64,000 nt of DNA, taken from positions 657,001-721,000 of the forward strand of contig NZ_CP107558.1 in assembly GCF_026427715.1 (NCBI RefSeq), written 5' to 3'. The translations under genes were made by a program, and so were the position numbers. The notes under the pieces are model-generated. The model was not told the origin of the DNA. It saw only the letters and a program-made list of their open reading frames with translations, and searched no databases. This DNA is from Methylocystis sp. MJC1 (GTDB lineage: Bacteria > Pseudomonadota > Alphaproteobacteria > Rhizobiales > Beijerinckiaceae). Shown piece by piece: positions 27,557 to 36,754 of the stretch. Each line of letters opens with the position of its first letter. Within the stretch, counting starts at the first letter, position 1.

Positions 27557-27880
27557 ATGATGGACTTCATGGGCCTGATGAAACAGGCGCAGCAGATGCA
27601 GGCCAAAATGGCCGAAGCGCAGCTCGAACTCGAAAACGTCGAGGTCGAGGGCGAGGCGGGCGGCGGCCTGGTGCGGGTGAAGCTCTCCGCCAAGGGCGCG
27701 ATGAAGTCGATCTTCATCGATGAGAGCCTCGTGAAGCCGCAGGAGAAGGAAATCCTCGAAGACCTGATCCTGACCGCCCATATGCAGGCGCGCGCCAAGG
27801 CGGACGAGGTGATGGCGGAGAAGATGAAGGCGATGACCGGGGGGCTGCAACTGCCGCCGGGCTTCAAGCTGCCATTCTGA
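27557..27880 (+). CDS. ybaB: YbaB/EbfC nucleoid-associated protein
   Basis: 107 residues with the family pattern: N-terminal helix MGLMKQAQQMQAKMAEAQLEL, beta core VEVEGEAGGGLVRVKLSAKGAMKSIFID, and helix EKEILEDLILTAHMQARAKADEVMAEKM. It forms a DNA-binding dimer. Only 12 bases after dnaX; the next gene recR is separated by a palindromic repeat. Confidence 0.95.
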   Translation: MMDFMGLMKQAQQMQAKMAEAQLELENVEVEGEAGGGLVRVKLSAKGAMKSIFIDESLVKPQEKEILEDLILTAHMQARAKADEVMAEKMKAMTGGLQLPPGFKLPF

Positions 27881-27895
27881 TCCAAATCATGGACC

Positions 27896-27976
27896 GTCAT
27901 TGCAAGCGGAGCGAAGCAATCCAGAGCCGTGATGACGCTTCTGGGTTGCTTCGTCGCTGCCGCTCCTCGCAATGAC
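27896..27976. repeat. Palindromic intergenic repeat, GTCATTGC family
   Basis: 81-base hairpin unit. The left arm GTCATTGCAAGCGGAGCGAAG matches the reverse complement of the right arm (GAAGCAACCC, GCGAGGAGCGGC, ending in CAATGAC). This resembles repeats known throughout alphaproteobacterial genomes. It lies between ybaB and recR, which read the same way. Distinct in sequence from the GTCATTCCCG elements elsewhere in the window. Confidence 0.8.
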
Positions 27977-27987
27977 GGAAGCGCTCG

Positions 27988-28593
27988 ATGGCTGAACGCG
28001 TCGCTGGTCCTGAAATAGAGAGGCTCGTGCAGCTTCTCGCGCGGCTGCCGGGGCTCGGTCCGCGCTCGGCGCGGCGCGCCGTGCTGCATCTCATCCGCAA
28101 GCGCGAGGAGCTTCTGAGCCCGCTTGCCGACGCCATGCGCGTCGCGCAGGAGAAGATCGTCGGTTGTTCGGTCTGCGGCAATATCGATACGAGCGACCCC
28201 TGCACCATCTGCCGCGACGCGCGGCGCGATCCCTCGATCCTGGTGGTGGTCGAGACGGTCGCCGATCTCTGGGCGCTGGAGCGCGCGGGGCTGCTCAATG
28301 CGCGCTATCATGTGCTCGGCGGCGTGCTTTCGCCGCTCGACGGAGTCGGGCCGGAAGATTTGACGATCGCAAGTCTGATCGAGCGCGCGCGCGCCGGGGA
28401 GGTTCGCGAGATCGTGCTCGCCGTCAACGCCACCGTCGACGGCCAGACGACGGCGCATTACATCGCCGATCTCCTGGTGCCGATCGGCGTGAAAGTAACG
28501 CGCCTCGCCCATGGCGTGCCGGTCGGCGGCGAGCTCGATTATCTCGACGAAGGCACGCTGGCGGCGGCGCTGGAGCGGCGGACAGTGTTTTAG
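27988..28593 (+). CDS. recR: Recombination mediator RecR
   Basis: 201 residues. Helix-hairpin-helix [18 protein letters not shown], a four-Cys zinc finger ([16 protein letters not shown], about 57-72), and a TOPRIM domain with [17 protein letters not shown] and the C-terminal segment [22 protein letters not shown] style. With RecF/RecO it loads RecA at gaps. Third gene of the dnaX block, though a repeat has inserted upstream. Confidence 0.97.
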   Translation: MAERVAGPEIERLVQLLARLPGLGPRSARRAVLHLIRKREELLSPLADAMRVAQEKIVGCSVCGNIDTSDPCTICRDARRDPSILVVVETVADLWALERAGLLNARYHVLGGVLSPLDGVGPEDLTIASLIERARAGEVREIVLAVNATVDGQTTAHYIADLLVPIGVKVTRLAHGVPVGGELDYLDEGTLAAALERRTVF

Positions 28594-28619
28594 GCCTGAT
28601 CGTCCGGGTCGCAGCTGTG

Positions 28620-28785
28620 CTTTGCGAAATCCGCTCGACCGGTTCGTTGTCATTCCCGACGCTCGCGAAGCGAGGATCGGGAATCCAGAGCAGCGTCGTC
28701 ATATTTGCTCTGGACTCCCGATCGGGCCTTTGGCCCGTCGGGCATGACAAAGCCGTTCGAGCTGCTCAATTCGCGCGGTGCTTCA
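28620..28785. repeat. Dispersed palindromic element, copy B
   Basis: Core GTCATTCCCGACGCTCGCGA (from 28649) with partner arm ending GGGCATGAC (28748). Left short arm reads, in reverse, GAATGACAACGAACCGGTCG then AGCGGATTTCG. The right long arm contains CGAGCTGCTCAATTCGCGCGG. It fills the gap between convergent recR and the DsbA-like gene. Confidence 0.75.
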
Positions 28786-28799
28786 GTTTCCTTCTTGGC

Positions 28800-29453
28800 T
28801 TATTTGGCCGGCGTCTTCGCGGCGATGATCTTGCCAAAATCGTCGACGGTGATTTCGCCGGTATATTTGTCGCCGTTCACAAAGAAGGTCGGCGTGGAGT
28901 TGATTCCGAACTTCTCATTGGCGCGGTTGCGCACGGCGTTCACCTTCTCGTAGAGCGCCTGATCCTTCAGGATCGCTTCGAATTTATCCTGGGGGAGACC
29001 CGCCTGCTTGAGCACATTGGCGAGACCATCCAGCGGCTTGTCGACGAAAGCCCAGTTCTTCTGCTGCGCGAAGAGCAAATCCACCACCGCGTCGCGCTTG
29101 TCGCCGAGTTCGCGCGCCAACATGAAGGCGGCGGTGGCGAGCGGGTCCAGCGGAAACTCCCGCAGAATGAATTTTGCCTTGCCCGTGTCGATGTAATTCT
29201 TCTTGAGCGCCGGATAGACCTCGTGGTGGAAAGCCGCGCAATGGCTGCAGGTCATGGAGGCGTATTCGACGATCGTCACCGGCGCATTGGCGTCGCCCTC
29301 GACGATGTCGGGCAGGGCGTTCGGAGCCATCAGCTCCTCGACCGAAACCTTGCCGGCGGGGGCTTTGTCGGCGAGCGCCGGACCGGCGATGAAAAGCGCG
29401 CCGGCGGCGACGATCAGGCGGCGGCGGGAAAGAGAGAAAAACGAAAACGACAT
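28800..29453 (-). CDS. DsbA-family thiol:disulfide oxidoreductase
   Basis: 217 residues. A signal peptide with a twin-arginine-like start (SLSRRRLIVAAGALFIAGPALA) is followed by a thioredoxin fold. The active site CSHC is in YASMTCSHCAAFH, and the cis-proline loop is GINSTPTFFVNG near the C-terminus. A helical insertion lies between them (about 110-165). It probably oxidises or isomerises cysteines in exported proteins. The IalB-type, bufferin-like and cytochrome oxidase proteins of this window are possible clients. The ATG at 29453 begins the signal peptide. Confidence 0.93.
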   Translation of the reverse strand: MSFSFFSLSRRRLIVAAGALFIAGPALADKAPAGKVSVEELMAPNALPDIVEGDANAPVTIVEYASMTCSHCAAFHHEVYPALKKNYIDTGKAKFILREFPLDPLATAAFMLARELGDKRDAVVDLLFAQQKNWAFVDKPLDGLANVLKQAGLPQDKFEAILKDQALYEKVNAVRNRANEKFGINSTPTFFVNGDKYTGEITVDDFGKIIAAKTPAK

Positions 29454-29538
29454 GTTGGCCTGTTCCTTGGGAGAGGGCGCAGCGACCATAATCGCTCCGC
29501 CGCTTCGGGCAAAGATTCTTTGGCGGAAGAGGAGAGTG

Positions 29539-29763
29539 CTATTTGCGCTTGGTCGGAATGCCGTGAGTAGGCCGGAAGAAATAATAGACGAGCGCAATGG
29601 CGGCGAAGACGCCGCCCGCCCAAAAGACGACGTCGCCAATCATCAGGTCCTTCATGCTGAAGCTCGCAACGCTGATGAGAAGGCCCGTGATCGCGAACCA
29701 CAAAGGCGTCTGGCTGCGTTCTTCCTGGGGTTGCGGCCGCGGGCGGTTCGGGAATTGAGACAT
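29539..29763 (-). CDS. Small two-helix membrane protein of unknown function
   Basis: 74 residues. A Pro/Arg/Gln-rich cytoplasmic start (MSQFPNRPRPQPQEERSQ) precedes two hydrophobic helices (WFAITGLLISVASFSM and VVFWAGGVFAAIALVYYFF) and a short basic end. Family not recognised. It is 86 bases upstream of the DsbA-like gene on the same strand. Confidence 0.7.
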   Translation of the reverse strand: MSQFPNRPRPQPQEERSQTPLWFAITGLLISVASFSMKDLMIGDVVFWAGGVFAAIALVYYFFRPTHGIPTKRK

Positions 29764-29862
29764 TGTTGTTTCCCCCTTTGAGATTTTTTGGGGATCATAC
29801 AGCGTCCTTGGCTGAACAAGGAAGGAGGGCGCGGGCGGGGGCAGGAGGCGACAAAGGAAGAA

Positions 29863-30028
29863 GGAGACGCCGCTTGCGGCGCTCGTCATTCCCGACGCTC
29901 GCAAAGCGAGCGATCGGGAATCCAGAGCAAAACCAGCGCTTTTTGTGGCCTCTGGATTCCCGCTCGGGCCTTTAGCTTGCCGGGAATGACAAGTCCCCAC
30001 GCGAGCTATTCAAGCGGAAACGGTATTA
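29863..30028. repeat. Dispersed palindromic element, copy C
   Basis: GTCATTCCCGACGCTCGCAA (from 29885), an internal GGGAATCCAGAGCA / TCTGGATTCCCG pair, and partner CCGGGAATGAC ending 29990. Beyond it lies the long arm GCGAGCTATTCAAGCGGAAA then CGGTATTACG. The TAA of the sensor kinase gene (30026-30028) is inside this arm. Unlike the other copies it lies between two genes reading the same way. Confidence 0.85.
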
Positions 30029-31432
30029 CGCTGCGCTCGGCAGCTCCATCGCGGCAGGCGCGCTCAAAGCGGCAAGGGGGATTTGCGCCGCGACTTTGAC
30101 GCCTCTCGCGGCCTGGCCGATTGTCAGCCTCCCGCCAAATGCGGCGACGCGCTCGCGCATGCCCAGAACCCCTTGCCCGGTCGACTGATCGAGTCTGGCG
30201 GGGTCGCCGCCGCCGTCGTCTTCAACTGTCAGAGCGATGATTCCGTCATTGGCGGCGAGGCGCTCGACTCGCAGATAGACGTCGTGGGGATCGCCATGGC
30301 GCATGGCGTTCGTCAGGCATTCCTGGGCGATGCGATAGAGGCTCGTCGAGACGGAAGCGGGAACGGCGGCGAGGTTCCCCAAGACATCGAGATGGACGAC
30401 CGCCTTGGGCGACGTCTGCGCGTTCCAGCCGGCCACGAGCTGCATGAGGCAGGCCTCAAGGCCCAATTCCTCGAGATCCTGGGAGCGAAGCCGCGCGAGG
30501 GCCTGACGCAGGGTGGCCATCATGCGCTTGGCCGTTCGACCGATGGCGCGTGCGTCTTGCGCGAGGTCGGGCCGATCGGGCGCGCCCGCCTCGATCGCCG
30601 CGGCGAAGGCGATGGTCGCGGTGAGGCATTGTCCGAACTCGTCGTGAAGATCGCGGGCGAGCGCGCGGCGCTCCTCCTCCTGAACTTCGAACAGGCGTTT
30701 CGTCAGCGCCATGCGCTCGGCGGTGATTTGCGCAAGGCGCGCCGCCAGATCGTTCACGGCGCGGGCGATCAGGCCGAATTCGCCCGCGTCCGCAACGTCT
30801 ATGCGACCCCGGTAGTTTCCGGTCTCCAGATCGCGCAGGCCGGCCACGATCCGTCCGGTCGGCGCCAGAGCATGGGCGATGGCGAAGGCGGCCAAGAAAC
30901 AAATTCCGATCGCCATTGTCGCGGCGACCGTCAGGACCACCGAAATCTGGCGCCAGGCCTGACGAACCGCCGCGGCGGAATCGGCTGTCGCGACGACGAG
31001 AGCGTCGGGATCGCGCACCGAAACCCGACGAGCGACCGACGGCTGCCCGCCGAAGAGGCTCTCATAGGCGGCGGCGAACCATTGCGGGGCAGGGGTGCCC
31101 ACGCCTTCGATCTGGCTGCACAGCCGGCGCGGTTCCTGATTGGCGCCGGAGCGGAAGGAGATGCAAACGCCCGGCGCGATCAGCTTGAGCGTCTCCAGCG
31201 TTTCCCATTCGGTCTGGGGCAAGAGCAGCCGATCGTTGCGCAGGCTTCGACGCCAGAGGATCTCGCGCCAGAAGAGATTTTCGAGCCCTATCGCGCTGCG
31301 TTCGGCCGAGGCCACCGTCTCCGAGCCGATCGTGCGGTGGGCGTCCGCCATCACCCAGCCCGCTGTGATCGCCAGGCACAGCAGGACGATGCCGATGAGG
31401 CGCAGGATGAGACGAAGCATCAATTGCATCAT
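30026..31432 (-). CDS. Orphan membrane sensor histidine kinase, NarX/UhpB type
   Basis: 468 residues. N-terminal membrane helix, a periplasmic sensor region of about 130 residues containing two cysteines (GVCISF, RRLCSQ), a second helix near residue 175, then HAMP. A HisKA_3 domain follows, with His263 in ARDLHDEFGQCL, and a HATPase domain with ECLTNAMRHG, VEDDGGGD and GVLGMRERVAAFGG. This kinase class pairs with NarL-type regulators, but none is adjacent. The start at 31432 or the next ATG three bases on cannot be separated. Confidence 0.9.
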   Translation of the reverse strand: MMQLMLRLILRLIGIVLLCLAITAGWVMADAHRTIGSETVASAERSAIGLENLFWREILWRRSLRNDRLLLPQTEWETLETLKLIAPGVCISFRSGANQEPRRLCSQIEGVGTPAPQWFAAAYESLFGGQPSVARRVSVRDPDALVVATADSAAAVRQAWRQISVVLTVAATMAIGICFLAAFAIAHALAPTGRIVAGLRDLETGNYRGRIDVADAGEFGLIARAVNDLAARLAQITAERMALTKRLFEVQEEERRALARDLHDEFGQCLTATIAFAAAIEAGAPDRPDLAQDARAIGRTAKRMMATLRQALARLRSQDLEELGLEACLMQLVAGWNAQTSPKAVVHLDVLGNLAAVPASVSTSLYRIAQECLTNAMRHGDPHDVYLRVERLAANDGIIALTVEDDGGGDPARLDQSTGQGVLGMRERVAAFGGRLTIGQAARGVKVAAQIPLAALSAPAAMELPSAA

Positions 31433-31585
31433 AGGCTCCGGAACAAGAAAGCGGGCGTCCGCGAAAAGTAGCCGACGGCACAACCGCCTTCAACGATGCG
31501 GCGGCGTCTCGGCGCGACGTCGGGCAAATTTCCCAAAGCGGCGAAGGTCGTATTCCCAAGAAAGCTGACCAAGCGCGCGCGATGA

Positions 31586-32029
31586 GTGGGCATCGATCAA
31601 CTCGAGGTCGAAACTCAAAAGGAGAGCGTCTTGGAAGTCTTGCTCATCGGTTCGGCCGCCTGCGTCACCGCCCTCATAACGACCGCCTGGCTCATGACAC
31701 TGGCGAAGTGGTTTCCGATCAAAGCGATCGATCGTTTCGTCGTCGATTACAAGACGATGATCAGGGCGCATGTCGACTATGCGCTGATGGCGCTCTTCGG
31801 CGCGGCATTCTATGGAGCCGGCGTGGAGTTGCCGGTGGTCGCCTGCTGGTGTGTCGCGGTTGGCGGTTTCTCGAATCCAACCGTGTTCACGATTGCCGCT
31901 TTCGACCCGAACTTCTGGAGCAAGAAAATCTGGCGCGCCTATACGGCGCTCAGCTTTACCGTGTCTTCGGTCGGGTTCTTGTGGATCGCCTATGCTTTCG
32001 CCGCACATGCGATAAAGCATTGGGCCTGA
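31586..32029 (+). CDS. Small polytopic membrane protein of unknown function
   Basis: 147 residues starting at GTG. Four hydrophobic segments are visible: VLLIGSAACVTALITTAWLM, YALMALFGAAFYGAGVELP, a Gly/Ala-rich VACWCVAVGGF stretch, and SFTVSSVGFLWIAYAFAAHA. I do not recognise the family. It diverges from the sensor kinase gene and converges on rpsD. The GTG start is the first in frame and may be a little early. Confidence 0.6.
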   Translation: MGIDQLEVETQKESVLEVLLIGSAACVTALITTAWLMTLAKWFPIKAIDRFVVDYKTMIRAHVDYALMALFGAAFYGAGVELPVVACWCVAVGGFSNPTVFTIAAFDPNFWSKKIWRAYTALSFTVSSVGFLWIAYAFAAHAIKHWA

Positions 32030-32084
32030 GCCGAGAGGCGGAGCGGCGCCCCGAGGCGACACTATACGTGTCTTACAAACGAAA

Positions 32085-32105
32085 CGGGCCCCGAAACGGG
32101 GCCCG
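32085..32105 (-). terminator. Terminator of rpsD
   Basis: Perfect nine-pair stem CGGGCCCCG / CGGGGCCCG with an AAA (TTT on the minus strand) loop, followed on the minus strand by TTTCGTTTGT. It lies 33 bases after the rpsD stop. Confidence 0.85.
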
Positions 32106-32137
32106 CAAACTTGTCGCCCGCAGGCGTATGTCGTCGA

Positions 32138-32755
32138 TCAGCGCGAATAGAATTCGATGACGAGGTTCGGCTCCATCTGGACCGGGTAGGGCACCTCGGT
32201 CGCGTGCGGGACGCGCGAGAGCTTGGCGGTCATCTTGGAGTGATCGACGTCGTAATATTCCGGCACGTCGCGCTCGGCGAGGCCGACAGCTTCAAGAACC
32301 GTCACAGCCTGCTTCGAGGATTCCTTCACCTCGATCACATCGCCGACCTTCACGAGATAGGACGGGATGTTCACGCGGCGGCCGTTGACCCGGATATGGC
32401 CGTGATTGACGAACTGGCGCGCGGCGAAGACCGTCGGCACGAATTTGGCGCGATAGACGATCGCGTCGAGACGGCGCTCCAGCAGGCCGATGAGATTGTC
32501 GCCCGAGTCGCCCTTCATGCGGATGGCTTCGGCGTAATACTTACGGAACTGCTTCTCGGAGATGTTGCCGTAATAGCCCTTGAGCTTCTGCTTCGCCTTG
32601 AGCTGCGTGCCGTAGTCGGAGAGCTTGCCCTTGCGGCGCTGACCGTGCTGGCCGGGGCCATATTCGCGGCGGTTCACGGGGCTCTTCGGGCGGCCCCAGA
32701 TGTTCTGGCCCAGGCGGCGATCGAGCTTATATTTGGCTTCTGCGCGCTTCGTCAC
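32138..32755 (-). CDS. rpsD: 30S ribosomal protein S4
   Basis: 205 residues, canonical length. Opening [46 protein letters not shown], and the S4 RNA-binding domain [40 protein letters not shown] (here split for reading) are unmistakable. Translation starts at GTG with GAGGA nine bases upstream. Monocistronic, as is usual in Hyphomicrobiales. No zinc-binding Cys cluster at the N-terminus. Confidence 0.98.
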   Translation of the reverse strand: MTKRAEAKYKLDRRLGQNIWGRPKSPVNRREYGPGQHGQRRKGKLSDYGTQLKAKQKLKGYYGNISEKQFRKYYAEAIRMKGDSGDNLIGLLERRLDAIVYRAKFVPTVFAARQFVNHGHIRVNGRRVNIPSYLVKVGDVIEVKESSKQAVTVLEAVGLAERDVPEYYDVDHSKMTAKLSRVPHATEVPYPVQMEPNLVIEFYSR

Positions 32756-32989
32756 TTTACTTTCGTCCTCTCATAATCGCGTCCGATGTGCGAGAGGCGA
32801 AAAAGACGGTAAAGCGCCCGGAGCGGATCGCTCGGGCGCAACGCCTTCAAAATCGCGCCTCTTCACACGCGCCCGGCGGCGCCGGGGATGAAGAACGCGC
32901 CCTCCTCTGCCGGAAGATCACCGGCCGACAGGCGTACGATCGAACGCCACGGGTGCTGGCCTGAAGCGGCGTTCCCGCCTCAGGATCAT

Positions 32990-33014
32990 GGGGAGCTAAA
33001 GAAAGTCGCTCCCC
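32990..33014 (-). terminator. Hairpin after the 33027 gene, terminator candidate
   Basis: GGGGAGC / GCTCCCC with an 11-base loop, 13 bases past the stop of the small exported protein. No clear T-run follows on either strand, so termination strength is doubtful. Confidence 0.45.
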
Positions 33015-33026
33015 GAGTCAAGTCGT

Positions 33027-33383
33027 TTACGGCCAGTCGAACGGCAGGCCCTCGTCGTAGGGCACGATCATGTCCGTGTTGTAGGGCGGCCGCTGCGGGG
33101 CGGTCTCCTGCATATACCAGCTGCGCTGATTGGCCTCGATCGGGTCGTGATTGAGATAGGTCTGCTGCAGCATGTAGCGGTTGGTGCTGCCAACCGGCAC
33201 CTTGGTGCCCGGATCAAGCCAGCTGCGGCGCTCGACCTCGACCGGGGCGCGGCCGTTGGCGGCGAGCTGGCTATGCGAAACGGAATAAGCAGGCCGGCGA
33301 TGCGACTTGGCGAGGGCGTCGCCGCCCGCGGCGATCGCAATCAGGCAGGCGAGGCCCACCGAGAAATTCAGTCCTTTGCGCAT
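33027..33383 (-). CDS. Small exported protein of unknown function
   Basis: 118 residues with a signal peptide (MRKGLNFSVGLACLIAIAAGGDALA) and no cysteine in the mature part. The rest is polar and aromatic-rich, with RRSWLDPGTKVPVGSTNRYM, YLNHDPIEANQRSWYMQ and a C-terminal VPYDEGLPFDWP. The two RSW-containing segments look like imperfect repeats. Family not recognised; such short proteins are common in Methylocystaceae and Beijerinckiaceae. ATG 33383 has GAGG upstream. Confidence 0.7.
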   Translation of the reverse strand: MRKGLNFSVGLACLIAIAAGGDALAKSHRRPAYSVSHSQLAANGRAPVEVERRSWLDPGTKVPVGSTNRYMLQQTYLNHDPIEANQRSWYMQETAPQRPPYNTDMIVPYDEGLPFDWP

Positions 33384-33457
33384 CTCCAACCTCTTGAGCT
33401 CGACGCTTTGCCTACATCATATATAGTATCGCACCGCAAAAGCGAGACGAAGCTTGC

Positions 33458-34417
33458 CTATTGTTCGCCTTCGGCCGCCTGCTGCACGACGGCCGCCGGT
33501 TGCGCCGCCACATGGGCTTTTTTCTTCGCTTTGGCGACCGGTTTGCTGACGCTCGGCTTGCCGGCGTTCGCCTTGGCGTGCGCCGCCTTTTGCAGCGGGA
33601 TGGAGGCCGTGAGATCGTCGCGCGAGACATTGGCGCAGCCCGGGCCGCGCGCGAGCTCCGCATTGAGGAAGAAGTCGTTGAGCGCCTTGTTGTCGGCGCC
33701 CGCCGAATAGCTCAACTTGTCCAGAGCGCAGGCGAGGGCGACGCGGTCCATCGGCTTGCCCGCCGCGCCGCAGGCGATGCCGGCGATTTCGAGCGACGCC
33801 TTGGGTTCGACGAGGCGCGTGGCGAGGCAGGCGCGTTCGCTCGCCTCGGCGCCTTCGCCGCCCGTCTGGGCGAGGCGGATATCCGCCGTCTCGAAGGCGC
33901 CGAACCGAGTGGAAACCGTCGAGCGCTGGGCGATCTTTGCGGCGGAGAGGCCGGCCGCCGAGGCGTGATTCTTCATATCGAGGTAGAAATCGGCGTTCGT
34001 CGCCCGGGGATCGAGATTTGGATGAACGTCGATGCGCAGGAACGTCCCGCTCCCGGCGAATTGCCCGATCGTCAGGCTGTCGACGCGTGGCGTCCCGTCT
34101 TTCTTCTCCCCGACCGCGACCACTTTCTTCTCACGCCTGAACTCGGTCGAGGCGATATCGAGCGCCGCCCCGACCGGACTTTCGATCTCCGTCGACGCCT
34201 TCGCCGTGATCTTTGCCGGAGTCTCGACGGCGACCGGGCCGGCGTCCGCCGTCTCGGGGGTCGGCGCTGGCAGGCGAATCAGTAATGCGGCGCCGGCGAG
34301 AATGACAGAGGCGACAACGCCCATCCCCAGGGCGGCTTGGGCGCCCTCCGGCCGCGCACGCAGCGGACCCCGGTAGACGGTTTCGGCAGGGTTATGGTCG
34401 AAAGAGGTCGCACGCAT
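33458..34417 (-). CDS. Membrane-anchored protein of unknown function
   Basis: 319 residues. A cytoplasmic N-terminus of about 30 residues precedes one membrane helix (LGMGVVASVILAGAALLI), a Pro/Thr/Glu-rich linker, and a periplasmic domain with cysteines in SERACLAT, GIACGAAG, ACALDKL and GPGCANVS that may form two disulfides. A Lys/Ala tail follows. The motif TFLRIDVHPN...DFYLDMKNHA is distinctive but not matched to a named family by me. It lies between the small exported protein and rpsA on the same strand. Confidence 0.7.
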   Translation of the reverse strand: MRATSFDHNPAETVYRGPLRARPEGAQAALGMGVVASVILAGAALLIRLPAPTPETADAGPVAVETPAKITAKASTEIESPVGAALDIASTEFRREKKVVAVGEKKDGTPRVDSLTIGQFAGSGTFLRIDVHPNLDPRATNADFYLDMKNHASAAGLSAAKIAQRSTVSTRFGAFETADIRLAQTGGEGAEASERACLATRLVEPKASLEIAGIACGAAGKPMDRVALACALDKLSYSAGADNKALNDFFLNAELARGPGCANVSRDDLTASIPLQKAAHAKANAGKPSVSKPVAKAKKKAHVAAQPAAVVQQAAEGEQ

Positions 34418-34566
34418 CGCTCAACTCCGGCGCTCGCGCGCTCAGCGCGCGTCAACATTTGCCGCATGTTGCGCAAATCTAGGAAAAACTAAGGTTAACG
34501 GGGCTCTAGCGCCTGCCGGCATGGTAAATGGACGGTAAATCGGCGGTCCCCGGCGTTCATCGAACG

Positions 34567-34600
34567 AAAAAAAGGCCTGCGCGAGCGGGTCGCGCAGGCC
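34567..34600 (-). terminator. Terminator of rpsA
   Basis: On the minus strand the stem GGCCTGCGCGA / TCGCGCAGGCC (34574-34600), with a short CCCGC loop, is followed by seven T residues. It ends 34 bases beyond the rpsA stop. Stem stability and the uninterrupted U-run make this one of the clearest terminators in the window. Confidence 0.92.
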
Positions 34601-34633
34601 TTCCGATTTTCAAACCTCAGATCGCTCGGAGGA

Positions 34634-36358
34634 TTAGCCCTTCTTCGGACCCTCTTCGCGGGCCTTCAGGGCCGCGCCGAGGATGTCGCCGAGCGACGCG
34701 CCCGAGTCGGCCGAGCCGTATTGGGCGATCGCCTCCTTCTCTTCGGCGACTTCCAGCGCCTTGATCGAGACGGCGACCTTGCGCGCCTTGCGGTCGAACA
34801 GGGTGATGCGGGCGTCGACCTTCTCGCCAACGGCGAAGCGCTCGGGGCGCTGGTCGGCGCGGTCGCGAGCCAGCTCGCTGCGCTTGATGAAGGTCGTGAG
34901 ATCCGAGCCGGCGATCTTCACGTCGAGGCCGGAATCCTTGACCTCGATCACCTCGCAGGTGACCACGGCGCCCTTCCTGATCTCGCCGTCCTCGCCGCCA
35001 GCGGTGGCGAAGGGATCGCCCGCAAGCTGCTTGACGCCGAGCGAGATGCGCTCCTTCTCGACGTCGACGTCGAGAACCTGGGCCTTGATCACGTCGCCCT
35101 TCTTGTACTCCTCGATGACCTGCTCGCCCGGACGGTTCCAGTCGAGGTCGGAGAGATGGACCATGCCGTCCACATCGCCGTCGAGGCCGATGAAGAGACC
35201 GAACTCGGTCTTGTTCTTGACCTCGCCTTCGACTTCAGAGCCGACCGGGTGCTTCTCGGCGAAGGCTTCCCACGGATTCTGCAGGGTCTGCTTGAGGCCC
35301 AGCGAAATACGGCGCTTGACCGGATCGACCTCGAGCACCTGAACGTCGACTTCCTGGCTGGTCGAGACGATCTTGCCGGGGTGGACGTTCTTCTTGGTCC
35401 AGCTCATCTCGGAGACGTGGACCAGGCCCTCGATGCCCGGCTCCAGCTCGACGAAGGCGCCGTAGTCGGTGATGTTGGTCACGCGGCCATGGAACTTCGC
35501 GCCGATCGGATATTTGGCCTCGATGCCCTGCCACGGATCCTCGAGCAGCTGCTTCATACCGAGCGAGATGCGGTGCGTCTCGTGATTGATCTTGATGATC
35601 TTCACCTTGACGGTCTGACCGATGGTCAGCACCTCGGACGGATGATTGACGCGGCGCCAGGCGATGTCGGTGACATGCAGCAGGCCGTCGATGCCGCCCA
35701 GGTCCACGAAGGCGCCGTAATCCGTGATGTTCTTCACGACGCCGTCGATCACCTGCCCCTCTTCGAGGTTGGCGACGATCTCGTGACGCTGCTCGGCGCG
35801 GCTCTCCTCCAGCACCGTGCGGCGGGAGACGACGATATTGCCGCGGCGGCGGTCCATCTTCAGGATGTGGAACGGCTGCGGCACGTTCATCAGCGGCGCG
35901 ACGTCGCGGATCGGACGGATGTCGACCTGCGAGCGCGGCAGGAAGGCCACGGCGCCGTCGAGGTCGACGGTGAAGCCGCCCTTGACCTGATTGAAGATGA
36001 CGCCCTCGACCTTCTCATTGGTCTCGAAGGCCTTTTCGAGCTTGACCCAGCTCTCCTCGCGACGCGCCTTGTCGCGCGAGATGACGGCTTCGCCCAGCGC
36101 ATTCTCGACGCGCTCGAGATAGACCTCGACCTCTTCGCCGACGGCGGGGGCGGGATCACGGCCATAGCCGGTGAATTCCTTGAGGGCGACGCGGCCTTCG
36201 GTCTTCAGACCGATGTCGATGACGGCGACGTCCTTCTCGATGGCGACGACGCGCCCCTTGATGACGGAACCTTCGAAAGCCTCGTTATCGCCGTAGCTCT
36301 GCTCGAGCAGGGCGGCAAAATCTTCGCGCGTGGGGGCGCGATCGGTCGTGGCGGACAT
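34634..36358 (-). CDS. rpsA: 30S ribosomal protein S1
   Basis: 574 residues with six S1 (OB-fold) RNA-binding repeats. Examples are GSVIKGRVVAIEKDVAVIDIG, GQVIDGVVKNITDYGAFVDLG, GAKFHGRVTNITDYGAFVELE and GSEVEGEVKNKTEFGLFIGLD. It binds leaders of mRNAs to help initiation. ATG 36358 has AGGAGA five bases upstream; the frame extension to 36520 is not needed. The usual neighbour cmk is not adjacent. Confidence 0.97.
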   Translation of the reverse strand: MSATTDRAPTREDFAALLEQSYGDNEAFEGSVIKGRVVAIEKDVAVIDIGLKTEGRVALKEFTGYGRDPAPAVGEEVEVYLERVENALGEAVISRDKARREESWVKLEKAFETNEKVEGVIFNQVKGGFTVDLDGAVAFLPRSQVDIRPIRDVAPLMNVPQPFHILKMDRRRGNIVVSRRTVLEESRAEQRHEIVANLEEGQVIDGVVKNITDYGAFVDLGGIDGLLHVTDIAWRRVNHPSEVLTIGQTVKVKIIKINHETHRISLGMKQLLEDPWQGIEAKYPIGAKFHGRVTNITDYGAFVELEPGIEGLVHVSEMSWTKKNVHPGKIVSTSQEVDVQVLEVDPVKRRISLGLKQTLQNPWEAFAEKHPVGSEVEGEVKNKTEFGLFIGLDGDVDGMVHLSDLDWNRPGEQVIEEYKKGDVIKAQVLDVDVEKERISLGVKQLAGDPFATAGGEDGEIRKGAVVTCEVIEVKDSGLDVKIAGSDLTTFIKRSELARDRADQRPERFAVGEKVDARITLFDRKARKVAVSIKALEVAEEKEAIAQYGSADSGASLGDILGAALKAREEGPKKG

Positions 36359-36754
36359 TTGTTCTCCTGAGAGCCCTGGTCGGGCGGCGCCGGCTTGGGG
36401 TTGGCGTTGCGGAGGGTTTCGGCGATCGGAACGTCTCGGGCGCGGCAAAACGCTCTCAAAGACGAAAAGTTCGTAAAACGAACTGGCCGGCGCGGCCCGA
36501 TCACAAAAACCAAGTGACACGCGCCGAGCGAAAGGTTCGACGCGCTGGGGGTTTTATCAGCGCGTCGCCGGCCCCGCAAGCGCCGCCGTGCGCCTTTTAT
36601 CATGTTGCGCCGCACTTCTGTAGCGGCTGCGGCCACGTTGTATTAGTAATCACTGCATAGTGTCGCAATCTGAGCCAATACCTGCTAGCTAGACAGGCGC
36701 CAATGACAACGCCTGAGCTCGGGGCTGTCTGGCGTTCGTGTGCTGGAGAATTTT
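36359..36754. other. Divergent intergenic region between rpsA and the precursor peptide operon
   Basis: 396 bases without a supported gene. It must carry the rpsA promoter and leader on the minus strand and the promoter of the peptide operon on the plus strand. On the minus strand TTGCGA, 17 bases and TAATAC lie near 36675-36646, only a weak match. I see no clear ECF-type or copper-regulator site for the plus strand. Confidence 0.4.

Noticed and set aside
28620..28785. Repeat copies as insertion sequences
   Set aside because: None contains an open frame for a transposase, and all are under about 180 bases; treated as non-autonomous palindromic elements.
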